A DNA stretch of 12,168 nucleotides, taken from assembly GCA_027325115.1 (NCBI GenBank), contig DAHWFG010000226.1, positions 1 to 12,168 of the forward strand, in the 5' to 3' direction. Below the pieces are notes generated by a model, which was not told the origin of the DNA, ran no database searches, and saw nothing but the letters and a program-made list of their open reading frames with translations. Shown here in pieces: positions 1-6,901 of the stretch; position 1 is the stretch's first letter; each line of letters opens with the position of its first letter. A program made the translations under genes and the position numbers. Source of the stretch: JAKBCQ01 sp021807585 (GTDB taxonomy: Bacteria; Planctomycetota; Planctomycetia; Isosphaerales; Isosphaeraceae).

Positions 1-315
1 TTTTTCGAGCTCAACGGCCAGCCTCGCGAAGTCGAGGTGATCGATCGCTCGCTCGCTTCGGCGGTGCGTGAGGCGCCCAAGGCCGACCCGTCCGATCACG
101 ATCAGATCGGCTCGCCCCTACCCGGACTCGTCGTCGGCATCGCCGTTTCGGCGGGCGATCCGATTCGCAAAGGACAAAAATTGCTTTCAATTGAAGCAAT
201 GAAAATGGAAACAACCCTTTACGCCGAACGCGACGGTCGGATCGCCGAGGTTCTCGCGACCGTCGGCAGGCAGGTGACCGCGGGAGAATTGCTCGTTCGC
301 TTCAAGCCGATATAA
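1..315 (+). CDS. pyc: Pyruvate carboxylase, C-terminal end with biotinyl domain (5' truncated by window edge)
   Basis: Reading frame 1 is open from the first base and ends at TAA 313-315, so only the last 104 residues are visible. The fragment opens with FFELNGQPREVEV, which is typical of the stretch before the biotin carboxyl carrier domain in pyruvate carboxylase. It then shows a biotinyl/lipoyl fold: GSPLPGLVVGIAVSAGDPIRKGQ, the biotinylation motif EAMKMET (the lysine between the two methionines receives biotin), and a closing half ending GELLVRF. In the full enzyme this swinging arm carries CO2 from the biotin carboxylase site to the carboxyltransferase site, where pyruvate becomes oxaloacetate. 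The C-terminal position of the domain and the linker favour pyruvate carboxylase over a separate acetyl-CoA carboxylase carrier. An oxaloacetate decarboxylase alpha subunit is the main alternative. The biotin ligase gene follows on the same strand. Codons around EAMKMET are unusually A/T-rich for this window. Confidence 0.9.
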   Translation, partial: FFELNGQPREVEVIDRSLASAVREAPKADPSDHDQIGSPLPGLVVGIAVSAGDPIRKGQKLLSIEAMKMETTLYAERDGRIAEVLATVGRQVTAGELLVRFKPI

Positions 316-387
316 ATTAATGCGACATGCGTCTTGATCCTCGCTCGTTCGAACCCGGCGGGGTTGTACATAGATACAAAGAAATTC

Positions 388-1194
388 ATGTGCGTTGATT
401 CAGCAACGAATGAGATCCGCTTGATTCCGTGGCGGCGAATCGAATTGGAAACCGCGGGATCGACTTCGAGCCTTGCGCGCGAGTGGGTCGAGCGAGATTG
501 TGAGCGCGTTCCCTTCGCGGTTCGCGCCCGGAATCAAACCGCGGGTCGAGGGCGTTCGGGAAACGCTTGGTGGTCGGATCAAGGAGGATTGACGTTCACG
601 GTCGCGTTCGACCCCGCGCCGATCGGGCTCGCGGTCGAGCACGGTCCGAGGATCGCGGTCGCGGTCGCGGTCGCGATCGTCGATGTCGTCGCTCCATTTG
701 CGAATAACAAGCGTATCGGTATCCGTTGGCCGAACGACGTCGAGAGCGAAGGGAGGAAGCTCGCGGGGATCCTCCCTGAGCGAGTGGAGACGCCCGACGG
801 CGCCCGCATGTTGATCGGCGTCGGCGTGAACGTGAGGGGCGATTTCTCGACCGCTCCCGCCGCGATCGCCGCGACCGCGACTTCGATCGAGAGGATCGCC
901 GATCTTTCGATCAGTGAAATTATATTTGAAAATATATATAATCGGTTGCTTGGCGCGATCGGATCGCGGGTGATCGATCTCGCCGCGGGATCGGCCGAAT
1001 TGGAGGATCGGTGGCGCGATCTTGATTTGCTTCTGGGCGAGCGGGTTCGGGTCGATCTGGGGGGGGGGATCATTGAGGGATTGGCCGCGGGGATTGATCG
1101 CAACGGATCGCTTTGGGTTTCGAGCGAACACGAAGGCGCGATCGCGCTCTTCGGCGGGCGGGTTTTGCGTGACGATCCTCCGCGATCGGCTTAG
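388..1194 (+). CDS. birA: Biotin--[acetyl-CoA-carboxylase/pyruvate carboxylase] ligase BirA
   Basis: This enzyme activates biotin with ATP to biotinyl-AMP and joins it to the lysine of biotin carrier domains. Counting from ATG 388 (268 residues), the biotin/AMP-binding GRGR motif is at 53-56 followed by WW at 60-61. RWPNDV is at 113-118, K124-LAGIL is the catalytic-lysine segment, and GVGVNV is at 144-149. A small SH3-like C-terminal domain covers about 215-262. There is no N-terminal helix-turn-helix, so this looks like a group I ligase without the operon-repressor function. The frame stays open upstream to TTG 334, giving an alternative of 286 residues. Neither start has a clear Shine-Dalgarno, and I prefer the ATG because the catalytic domain begins soon after it. 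The gene lies 72 bases after pyruvate carboxylase, its probable substrate. Oddities are a run of ten G at 1059-1068 and an AT-rich codon island at about 913-943. Confidence 0.9.
   Translation: MCVDSATNEIRLIPWRRIELETAGSTSSLAREWVERDCERVPFAVRARNQTAGRGRSGNAWWSDQGGLTFTVAFDPAPIGLAVEHGPRIAVAVAVAIVDVVAPFANNKRIGIRWPNDVESEGRKLAGILPERVETPDGARMLIGVGVNVRGDFSTAPAAIAATATSIERIADLSISEIIFENIYNRLLGAIGSRVIDLAAGSAELEDRWRDLDLLLGERVRVDLGGGIIEGLAAGIDRNGSLWVSSEHEGAIALFGGRVLRDDPPRSA
1059..1068 (+). repeat. G10 homopolymer inside birA
   Basis: Ten consecutive G encode the end of a Leu codon and three glycines (residues 225-227) in the C-terminal domain of the biotin ligase. The gene is in frame at this length. Slippage of one base would change or remove the last 40 or so residues. 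It is the longest homopolymer I noticed in the window. An eight-G run also occurs in the lipoprotein gene at 2229-2236. Confidence 0.9.
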
Positions 1195-1500
1195 CGGAAT
1201 GCGTTTGACGAGGCGAAGGTTTCGTCGGGTTTGATTCGCCACGCGGTTATCGGCGCGATCGTTTCGCGGTCGAAGTTCGCCGATCGGCGTTGAACGCGTG
1301 GATGAGCGCCGGGCTAAAACCGTATGCTCAGGGGCCGGCCGAGGATCGATTCGATCGGTTAGAATGGTAGGTGTTGAGAGAAACGCGATCGTCCTCTTCC
1401 GCGACACCTCGTGATCGTCGTTTTGATCAAGATCGATCGTCATCGCGGCGATCGGCTTGGCGATCGGGTTTCCAGAGACATCAACGAAAGAGCGAACAGG
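1195..1500. other. Intergenic region between birA and the CRTAC1-type lipoprotein gene
   Basis: About 306 bases without a convincing gene. The frame of the lipoprotein stays open back to 1411, but the extra residues would sit in front of its signal peptide and are unlikely to be translated. A weak -10-like TAGAAT lies at 1360-1365 without a good -35. The region holds about seven CGATCG hexamers. No terminator-like hairpin with a T run was seen after birA. Confidence 0.5.
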
Positions 1501-3411
1501 ATGATTTTGATTCGTCGACGCCGCGGGCCGATCGTTTTGCGGTTCATTTGTTCGGCGTGGATCGCGATTTCGGCTGTGGGTTGCGAGGACCCCGCGGAAG
1601 ATTCGCCGAATCCGAAAGCGCCTTCGACCGTCGCGCGTGCGCAGGATTCGCCGACGGTGAAAGCCGGGGGCGCCGAGTCGACGCGAACCGAAGGGGGTTC
1701 GGACGTTTCGCCGTCGCCGGCGCCGACGTTGATCGGCGAGCGACCGGGGTTGACCGCGACGAAGCCTTACGTCCCCTCGAACCGCGATCCCAGCCCGTTT
1801 CGATTTCGCGAGATCGCCAAGGAATCGGGGGTCGATTTCGTTCATTATTCGGCGATGAACGAGCACAAGTATTTCCCCAGCGCCAACGGTTCGGGCCTTG
1901 CCATATTTGATTATAATAATGACGGTTTGATGGACTTATATTTTGCGACGTGCGTTGATCTGCCGTTGGGGAGCAAGACCGGGCCGCGGGGAACGAACAA
2001 GTTGTATAAAAATCTGGGAGGCCTTCGATTCGAGGACGTCACGGCGAAATCGGGGCTGGGGTTTTCGGGGTTTTGCAACGGGATCGTCACGGGGGATATC
2101 GACGGCGACGGCGACGTCGACGTCTTTCTGGCGAATTACGGGGGGAACAAGCTGTTCGAGAATCTCGGCGACGGAACGTTTAAGGATATCAGCATAGCGG
2201 CGGGAGTCGCGATCGACGTTTGGTCGTCGGGGGGGGCGTTTCTCGATTACGACAACGACGGCGATCTCGATTTATATGTGGCGAATTACGGCAAGTGGAG
2301 TTATCCCGAGGACGACAAATTTTGCGGCGACGCGGCGACGAAGATTCGACTTTATTGCACGCCGCGATCGATCCGATTGGATCGGCATATCTTATACAGA
2401 AACAACGGAGACAAGACGTTCACGGACGTCACCGAGAAGGCGGGGGTGTCTCGTTCGCCCGACGATTACGGGCATGGTTTCGGCGTGGTGACGTGCGACA
2501 TCAACGGCGACGGATTGATTGATATCTTCGTGGCGAACGACACGAATCCCAATTTTCTCTTTTATAACAAAGGCGACGGCACGTTTGAGGACGCGGGGTT
2601 GACTTCGGGCGCGGCGTTCGACGAGGGGGGGCAGGCGCGGTCGGGAATGGGGGTCGACGCCGAGGACGTCAACGGCGACGGCCGGCCCGATCTGTTCGTG
2701 ACGAATTTCTCCAATGAACCAAATACGCTTTATATTAACATGGGAGCGGGAGGCTTTTTGGATTCGACCTCGTGGATGGGGCTTGCCGCCGACAGTTTGC
2801 CCTGGGTCGGTTGGGGTTGCGCACTCGCCGATTTTGATAACGACGGCCGGCCCGATTGTTTCGTCACCAACGGCCATGTCGACGACAATTTGCGCAAGCT
2901 CGGCCGCGACGTCGATTACGAACAGCCGGCTCTGTTGTGTCGCAACATCGAGGGGAAGCGATTCAAGCTTGCGACGACGGGCGTCGGGCCTTATTTTGAC
3001 GCCAAACACGTGGGAAGGGGCGCGGCGATCGGCGATCTTGATAACGACGGCGATCTCGATATCGTCGTCAATCAGCGTGATTCGGCGCCCGCGATTCTGA
3101 TCAACGAAACTCCTACTAAGAATATGTGGATTCGCTTTGTGTTTCATGGAACGAAGAGCAATCGCGAAGGGATCGGCGCGCTCGTGCGGATCGACACGGG
3201 TAAGCTTATTATCGAACGCCAGCGTAAAGGGGGGAGCAGCATGTCGTCGTCGAACGATCCTCGGCTGCTCGTCGGCTTGGGAGAGGTCGAGACGATCCCC
3301 AGGGTGACGGTGGTGTGGCCCTCGGGCGCCGAGAACGTGTTCGAAAACGTGAAGCCGAATCAGACGCTCGAGATCGTCGAGAAACCGGCGCTACGAACGA
3401 CGGGCCGATGA
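1501..3411 (+). CDS. CRTAC1-family FG-GAP / ASPIC-UnbV repeat lipoprotein
   Basis: A 636-residue exported protein. From ATG 1501 the N-terminus is a lipoprotein signal: an arginine cluster (RRRR), a hydrophobic stretch and the lipobox-like AVGC with Cys near residue 24. A low-complexity Ser/Pro/Ala/Glu linker of about 80 residues follows. Seven Ca-binding-type FG-GAP repeats with D-x-D/N-x-DG cores begin near residues 136, 199, 248, 332, 388, 443 and 511, for example DIDGDGDVD and DYDNDGDLD, suggesting a beta-propeller. The C-terminus (about 554-630) matches the ASPIC/UnbV domain, with NREGIGALVRI, a GGSSMSSSN segment and VTVVWPSG. Proteins of this type are common in planctomycetes as surface or periplasmic proteins of uncertain ligand; the exact role is unknown. 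The ORF is open back to 1411, but 1501 is chosen because it places the signal peptide at the N-terminus. The stop overlaps the start of the TPR gene, so the two are probably translationally coupled. Confidence 0.88.
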   Translation: MILIRRRRGPIVLRFICSAWIAISAVGCEDPAEDSPNPKAPSTVARAQDSPTVKAGGAESTRTEGGSDVSPSPAPTLIGERPGLTATKPYVPSNRDPSPFRFREIAKESGVDFVHYSAMNEHKYFPSANGSGLAIFDYNNDGLMDLYFATCVDLPLGSKTGPRGTNKLYKNLGGLRFEDVTAKSGLGFSGFCNGIVTGDIDGDGDVDVFLANYGGNKLFENLGDGTFKDISIAAGVAIDVWSSGGAFLDYDNDGDLDLYVANYGKWSYPEDDKFCGDAATKIRLYCTPRSIRLDRHILYRNNGDKTFTDVTEKAGVSRSPDDYGHGFGVVTCDINGDGLIDIFVANDTNPNFLFYNKGDGTFEDAGLTSGAAFDEGGQARSGMGVDAEDVNGDGRPDLFVTNFSNEPNTLYINMGAGGFLDSTSWMGLAADSLPWVGWGCALADFDNDGRPDCFVTNGHVDDNLRKLGRDVDYEQPALLCRNIEGKRFKLATTGVGPYFDAKHVGRGAAIGDLDNDGDLDIVVNQRDSAPAILINETPTKNMWIRFVFHGTKSNREGIGALVRIDTGKLIIERQRKGGSSMSSSNDPRLLVGLGEVETIPRVTVVWPSGAENVFENVKPNQTLEIVEKPALRTTGR

Positions 3412-3986
3412 TGAAAGTCGACAAACAAGCTTCCGCGTGGAGCCGCCTGCTACTGGTTGGAGCGATCGTGGTCGTCGTCGCCGCGGCGGCGTTCGCGCTC
3501 GTCAATCCACAAATCCGCCTGATGACGACTTCCGACGATCGGATCCGCGACCTCTCTCAGATCGAATATCGCGCCGGTAGAATCCATAAATCTATTGAAT
3601 ATTTGAAGTGCTTGCGCAAGCCGACACCGATCGATTGCTTCTTTGAGGCCGAACTGGAACGGGGAATCGGCCGCAAAGCCGACGCGCTCGCCGCGCTGGC
3701 TCGGATCGACGGCGAGACTCCCGTTTCGGCGGGCGCTCGCCGGCTTGAAGGAATGATTCATCATCAATCTCATCGACTCGTCGCCGCGCGGAAGGCTTTA
3801 CTCGCCGCCTCAAAGATCGAGCCCGCCGATTCACTGACACAACTTGAATTGATCGATATTGACTCGATCTGGATGCGACGAATGGACGCCGTACGAAGAT
3901 TTGAACGATTAAGCGGCCTTCGATCGCTGCCGTTCGATCTTACGCTTTCCTGGTCGCAGCGGGTGTGCGGGCTTTGGAATCCCTAG
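3408..3986 (+). CDS. Membrane-anchored TPR-type protein, N-terminal part, ending at an in-frame TAG
   Basis: The gene starts inside the end of the lipoprotein gene: ATG 3408 or the adjacent ATG 3411 overlaps the TGA at 3409-3411. The first residues are polar, then residues about 13-32 form one hydrophobic segment (LLLVGAIVVVVAAAAFALV), giving a signal anchor with the rest outside the membrane. The following 160 residues are helical with TPR-like spacing, such as a GRKADALAALARI helix and a LVAARKALLAASKIEPAD helix. The frame stops at TAG 3984-3986 after 192 residues, in the sequence WNP-stop-EIES. The same frame then continues open for 214 codons with typical TPR units, so this is half of a protein of about 406 residues. 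An ASPIC/FG-GAP protein followed by a TPR protein is a familiar planctomycete pairing. The TPR part would act as a protein-protein scaffold, but the partner is unknown. Confidence 0.75.
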   Translation: MMKVDKQASAWSRLLLVGAIVVVVAAAAFALVNPQIRLMTTSDDRIRDLSQIEYRAGRIHKSIEYLKCLRKPTPIDCFFEAELERGIGRKADALAALARIDGETPVSAGARRLEGMIHHQSHRLVAARKALLAASKIEPADSLTQLELIDIDSIWMRRMDAVRRFERLSGLRSLPFDLTLSWSQRVCGLWNP

Positions 3987-4631
3987 GAGATTGAAAGCGA
4001 AACGACGCTCGCCCTCAAGGCCGATCCCGACGATCGCGATTCCAGGCTCGCTCTCGTTGCGGCGCTCACCCGACAGAAGCGGTACGACGAGGCCGCGGCG
4101 GAGCTCCGAGTTCTTGAATCTCAAGCCGGAAAGCCTGAAACATGGGAGGCCTCCGCGGCGAAGGGGCTGATCGCGCTCGAGAAGAACGACGAGGACGGAG
4201 CGGCGGCGGCGATCGCCGGGGCGCCCGACGATTTCGCTCCCGCGGCGCTGATTCGAGCCCGCCTGGCGCGGCGAAAAGGTAAGTTCGCCGAGGCCGCGGC
4301 GGGGTTCGAAGCCGTCCTCAAAGCCGATCCCGACGATCGTACGGCGCTCGAGGGCTTCGGCCTCGCGCTCATGTCGCTCGGTAAGAAAGACGAGGCCAAA
4401 CGGATCCTCGATCGCGCCGTCGTCGTCACGCGATTCGTCGAATCGATTGCGCTCTTAAGCAAACCGGGACAAAGTCGCGACGACAAATTGATCCGCCAGA
4501 TCGCCGAAACCGCCGAAGAACTCGGTTACATCGACCTCGCTCGCGCCTGGTATAAAGTGATTCTTGAACGATCGCCCCTCGACGACGCCGCGCAAGAGGC
4601 GCTTTATCGGTTGAGAACGCCCAAAGCCTGA
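3987..4631 (+). pseudogene. C-terminal part of the TPR protein, separated by an in-frame amber codon
   Basis: Directly after TAG 3984-3986 the same frame runs without a stop to TGA 4629-4631 and encodes clear tetratricopeptide units. LALKADPDDRDSRLALVAAL is followed by a RYDEAAAELRVLE helix, and AVLKADPDDRTALEGFGLAL by KKDEAKRILDRA. The LKADPDDR unit occurs twice about 100 residues apart. A final unit, GYIDLARAWYKVILERSPLDDAAQEAL, closes the protein. Base and codon use match the upstream half, so this was one gene until recently or still is. The first in-frame ATG is at 4371, so independent re-initiation could give at most 86 residues. Explanations are a nonsense mutation (CAG to TAG is one base), a sequencing error, or read-through of UAG. 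I cannot tell these apart from one sequence. Confidence 0.8.
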
Positions 4632-4700
4632 CGGATTTACATAGGCTTAAATTATTAAAAGAAAAGATTGAAATTCATTTGAAATCTATATGTGAAGATT

Positions 4701-4725
4701 AAAAAATCGATCGGATCGGTTTTTT
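4701..4725. terminator. Bidirectional intrinsic terminator between convergent genes
   Basis: An 11-base stem (AAAAAATCGAT pairing with ATCGGTTTTTT, with one G-U or mismatch depending on strand) encloses a three-base loop at 4712-4714. It has T runs on both strands. It lies 69 bases after the TPR gene and 51 bases after the stop of the convergent rhomboid gene, the expected place for a shared terminator. The stem is AT-rich, so termination may be moderate. Confidence 0.75.
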
Positions 4726-4776
4726 CAGCTCATATTCACGATAATCGCCGCCGACGGCTAATTGGAACGAAAGCGT

Positions 4777-5541
4777 CTAATAGCGCCATTCGCCGGGTCG
4801 ACGGTTTTGTTCGCGGAGCGCGATTGCGCGCGGGCGAAAGAGCGCCGCGAAGATCAGACCCGACGCGGCGCCCCCGACATGCGCCAGATACGCCACCCCC
4901 GCGGTTTTATCGCCGACGACGAGCCGCGCCGCGCCGATCCCCGCCCAAACCTGAATCGCGATCCAACCGCCGATCACCGCGAGCGCGGGAAGCTCGGTGA
5001 TGAAGCGAACGACAAGCACGCGCACCCGGTTGTGGGGAAACCACGCGACATACATCCCCATCACCCCCGCGATCGCCCCCGACGCGCCCAGGACGGGAAC
5101 CTTCGAAGTCGGTTCGGCGATCACCTGCGCCGCCATTCCAAAAATCCCACATGTTAAATAAATAAGGATATAACGGACTCTTCCCAAAACCTCCTCGACG
5201 TTGTCGCCGAAGATCCAGAGATACAGCATGTTGCCGGCGAGGTGGAGCGGACTGCCGTGAAGGAACATCGCGGTGATGAGCGTCAGCCAGACCGGAATCG
5301 GCACGGGGGCGTGGCGGATCACGACGGGGGCGTCTTTTCCGAAGAGAACGCGTGGTACTTCGACCTCGTGATGGATATCGGTTCCGTGGGTGATTTCGTA
5401 AGGAGTCGCCGCATAGGCGATCGTGAAATCGTCGCCGAGTTCGAGTTGAACGAGATAGACGATCACGTTGAGCGCGATTAAAACGTAGGTCGCGTAGGGC
5501 GTGATCCGTGTTCGCTCCAAATCCCCCAACGGCATAACCAT
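4777..5541 (-). CDS. Rhomboid family intramembrane serine protease
   Basis: A polytopic membrane protease that cuts transmembrane substrates within the bilayer. From the start at 5541 (254 residues) it opens MVMPLGDLERTRITPYATYVLIALN, the usual beginning of the planctomycete/actinobacterial type. Residues 94-116 carry the FLHG..HLAGNMLYLWIFGDNVE loop and helix, with the conserved His100 and Asn104. The catalytic serine is S154 in GASGA (152-156), and the catalytic histidine is H221 in HVGGAASG, so both members of the dyad are present. About six hydrophobic helices are visible. The reading frame is open back to 5649, but that extra N-terminus is Arg/Ser-rich and unlike the family. ATG 5535 is a second possible start. 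A weak GAG lies about nine bases before the chosen start. Substrate unknown. The upstream neighbour on the same strand is about 400 bases away, so co-transcription is uncertain. Confidence 0.92.
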   Translation of the reverse strand: MVMPLGDLERTRITPYATYVLIALNVIVYLVQLELGDDFTIAYAATPYEITHGTDIHHEVEVPRVLFGKDAPVVIRHAPVPIPVWLTLITAMFLHGSPLHLAGNMLYLWIFGDNVEEVLGRVRYILIYLTCGIFGMAAQVIAEPTSKVPVLGASGAIAGVMGMYVAWFPHNRVRVLVVRFITELPALAVIGGWIAIQVWAGIGAARLVVGDKTAGVAYLAHVGGAASGLIFAALFRPRAIALREQNRRPGEWRY

Positions 5542-5940
5542 ATCAGGATCTCGACAGGAACCGCTTGTCGCCGCCTTGGCGTATCGCTTCGATCGGCGCG
5601 ATCGTTCGGACCTCGACCGAGCGGAAATCCTAACATGTATCTTGAACAAAACTCCAGACGAGAATCGATGAAATCGAGTTCCTCTCGATTTTCCCGCTCA
5701 TCCCGAGGCGAGGCGATCACGCGTGCTCGCTCAAATCGAAACACGGGTTGTTCAATAAAGCTTGGATGCGAGAAAAGGAGACGACGCGGTTTCTCCGGCG
5801 TGTGATTGGAGCGAAAGCGATCGCGAGCGGATCGGAACGCGGCGCGAATCGATCCCTCGCGGTTCGATGGAACGCGGTGGAAGAAGGAAGCTTCTTTGGA
5901 AAGCGTGTTGTGGAACGCGATCCTGTGGATTGAACACGGA
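5542..5940. other. Intergenic region upstream of the rhomboid gene, with a hairpin at 5671-5691
   Basis: Roughly 400 bases without a supportable gene; the short open frames here are Arg/Ser-rich and lack recognisable motifs. The most definite structure is a perfect eight-base inverted repeat, AAATCGAG (5671-5678) and CTCGATTT (5684-5691), with a five-base loop. In the minus-strand transcript it could be a weak terminator of the gene upstream or a structured leader of the rhomboid mRNA. A smaller AAGAAG/CTTCTT hairpin is at 5881-5896. No clear sigma-70 promoter was recognised. Confidence 0.4.
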
Positions 5941-6468
5941 TTACGAGAAGATCGGACCGAGCGGTTTGGGGCCTTCGCGGCGTTCCCATTCGCGACGGAC
6001 GCGTGAGAGCCCGAAAGCGCAGAGCTCGAATTCGACGCTGAGCCTGCGGAGCAAATTCGCCTCGTCGCCGCCGAGCGTTCCGGCGAGGTAATACGAGCGT
6101 TTTCCTTGCTCTTGATAATTGATGAGGCGATCGATTGAGTGCGAAGCCTGAAGTTTAGGCACCGCCTCGGGGTAGACGCCCGTCCAGAAAAGGGTGTAGT
6201 CGCCGACATGGCGATGGCATTCGCGGCGCCGGTCGACGTCGGCCGCGGACTCGGCCTCGGCGAGCATTGAAACGACTTCGGAGACGATTCGCCCCTGATT
6301 GTCTCGTACCTTCCAGATGGCCGCCGCGGTGACGAACCGAGCCAAAAGGTCGGCGATATATCCGACCAGGTTGGGATCGGCGACACCCAGTTCGGCGGCG
6401 AAGGTGTATTCGGTGAGCCCGCGAAACAACCGATGAAGCGGATGGGATTCGACGATTTCATGCGTCAT
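5941..6468 (-). CDS. Conserved-looking hypothetical protein, 175 residues
   Basis: I do not recognise a named family. The start at 6468 is supported by a good GAGGAG Shine-Dalgarno about nine bases upstream on the minus strand. The protein is soluble and mostly helical, with no signal peptide or membrane segment. It opens with HPLHRLFRGLTEYTFAAELGV. A charged, partly conserved-looking centre around residues 80-100 contains RRRECHRHVGDYTLFWTGVYPE, rich in Cys, His, Asp, Trp and Tyr, and may be the functional core. The C-terminus is basic and helical (LSRVRREWERREGPKP). Length and complexity are those of a real gene, and competing frames over the same bases are Ser/Arg/Pro-rich. It lies upstream of the rhomboid gene on the same strand and divergent from the XPB operon. 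A cytoplasmic role is likely, function unknown. Confidence 0.75.
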   Translation of the reverse strand: MTHEIVESHPLHRLFRGLTEYTFAAELGVADPNLVGYIADLLARFVTAAAIWKVRDNQGRIVSEVVSMLAEAESAADVDRRRECHRHVGDYTLFWTGVYPEAVPKLQASHSIDRLINYQEQGKRSYYLAGTLGGDEANLLRRLSVEFELCAFGLSRVRREWERREGPKPLGPIFS

Positions 6469-6584
6469 GAAAGGGTGCTCCTCACCCAGTCGAGATCACG
6501 ATCGGCGACGGGAGCGAGAAGCCGCGCTCCTAACCCGTCACGGCGATCTCTACTAGCAAATTCTACGCCGCGGATTGAAATCGA

Positions 6585-6598
6585 TCAACCTGGGTTGA
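6585..6598. promoter_or_regulatory. Operator-like dyad overlapping a TTGACA hexamer
   Basis: TCAACC and GGTTGA form a 6+6 inverted repeat around a two-base centre. The right arm overlaps TTGACA at 6595-6600, which equals the sigma-70 -35 consensus on the plus strand. No good -10 lies 16-18 bases further on, so a promoter here is not established. The dyad could be a regulator site in the divergent region. Confidence 0.25.
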
Positions 6599-6668
6599 CA
6601 AGAAGAAACGCGCGGTGCGATTCAGACCCGCAACTCCGACGATTCGAAGCCGCGGGTCGAGACGTCCT

Positions 6669-6732
6669 AAATAAATATATATTTAATCATATTATAATTT
6701 TGATTATACTTTCGTAACCTTATTTATTGCTT
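6669..6732 (+). promoter_or_regulatory. AT-rich block, likely promoter region of the XPB operon
   Basis: A 60-base stretch that is almost all A/T within GC-rich DNA. It contains the perfect 14-base palindrome TAAATATATATTTA at 6672-6685, a consensus -10 TATAAT at 6693-6698, and a second -10-like TATACT at 6705-6710 with a poor -35 (TTTAAT, 6682-6687) at 17-base spacing. It lies about 170-230 bases before the helicase start. The location fits a promoter or UP-element; which hexamers are used is a guess. Confidence 0.4.
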
Positions 6733-6901
6733 TAAAAGGCCGAAACGGTTCGGCGTGGGCTCGGTACGGGGTTTTTCGCATGATTCCGGCCTTGCACGTC
6801 GCGCACGCCTTTCCTACGATGGCTTGGTTACGCACGGCCAGGATCAACCGTCGCCCCGAGGGAACCATTCCCGATCGATCAACCGGTCGGGCACGACACA
6901 C

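Larger units (their letters stand above)
6469..6901. other. Divergent intergenic region between the 175-residue gene and the XPB operon
   Basis: About 430 bases between two divergently read genes, so promoters for both should lie here. No gene is supported. The first 190 bases are GC-rich; then comes a sharp AT-rich block (6669-6732), followed by GC-rich leader DNA up to the helicase start. The helicase frame stays open back to 6755, but that part does not look like protein of the family. Confidence 0.5.

Noticed and set aside
651..690. Repeated GCGGTC units in birA as a possible tandem repeat locus.
   Set aside because: They encode an Ala-Val run in a regular hydrophobic helix or strand; only a few imperfect copies exist.
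1411..1500. N-terminal extension of the lipoprotein gene to an upstream start.
   Set aside because: It would bury the signal peptide and lipobox inside the protein.
400..1866. A 488-codon minus-strand frame across birA and the start of the lipoprotein gene.
   Set aside because: It spans two genes and a gap, is Arg/Asp-rich with low complexity, and has no domain; the sense frames encode recognised proteins.
5478..6461. A 327-codon minus-strand frame covering the 175-residue gene and the gap downstream.
   Set aside because: Its product is Ser/Arg/Pro-rich and motif-free. The competing frame has a good ribosome-binding site and balanced composition.
6755..6901. N-terminal extension of XPB by 49 residues.
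   Set aside because: Bacterial XPBs begin near the NPLIVQ segment. The extension is Arg/Ser/Gly-rich and unlike the family.
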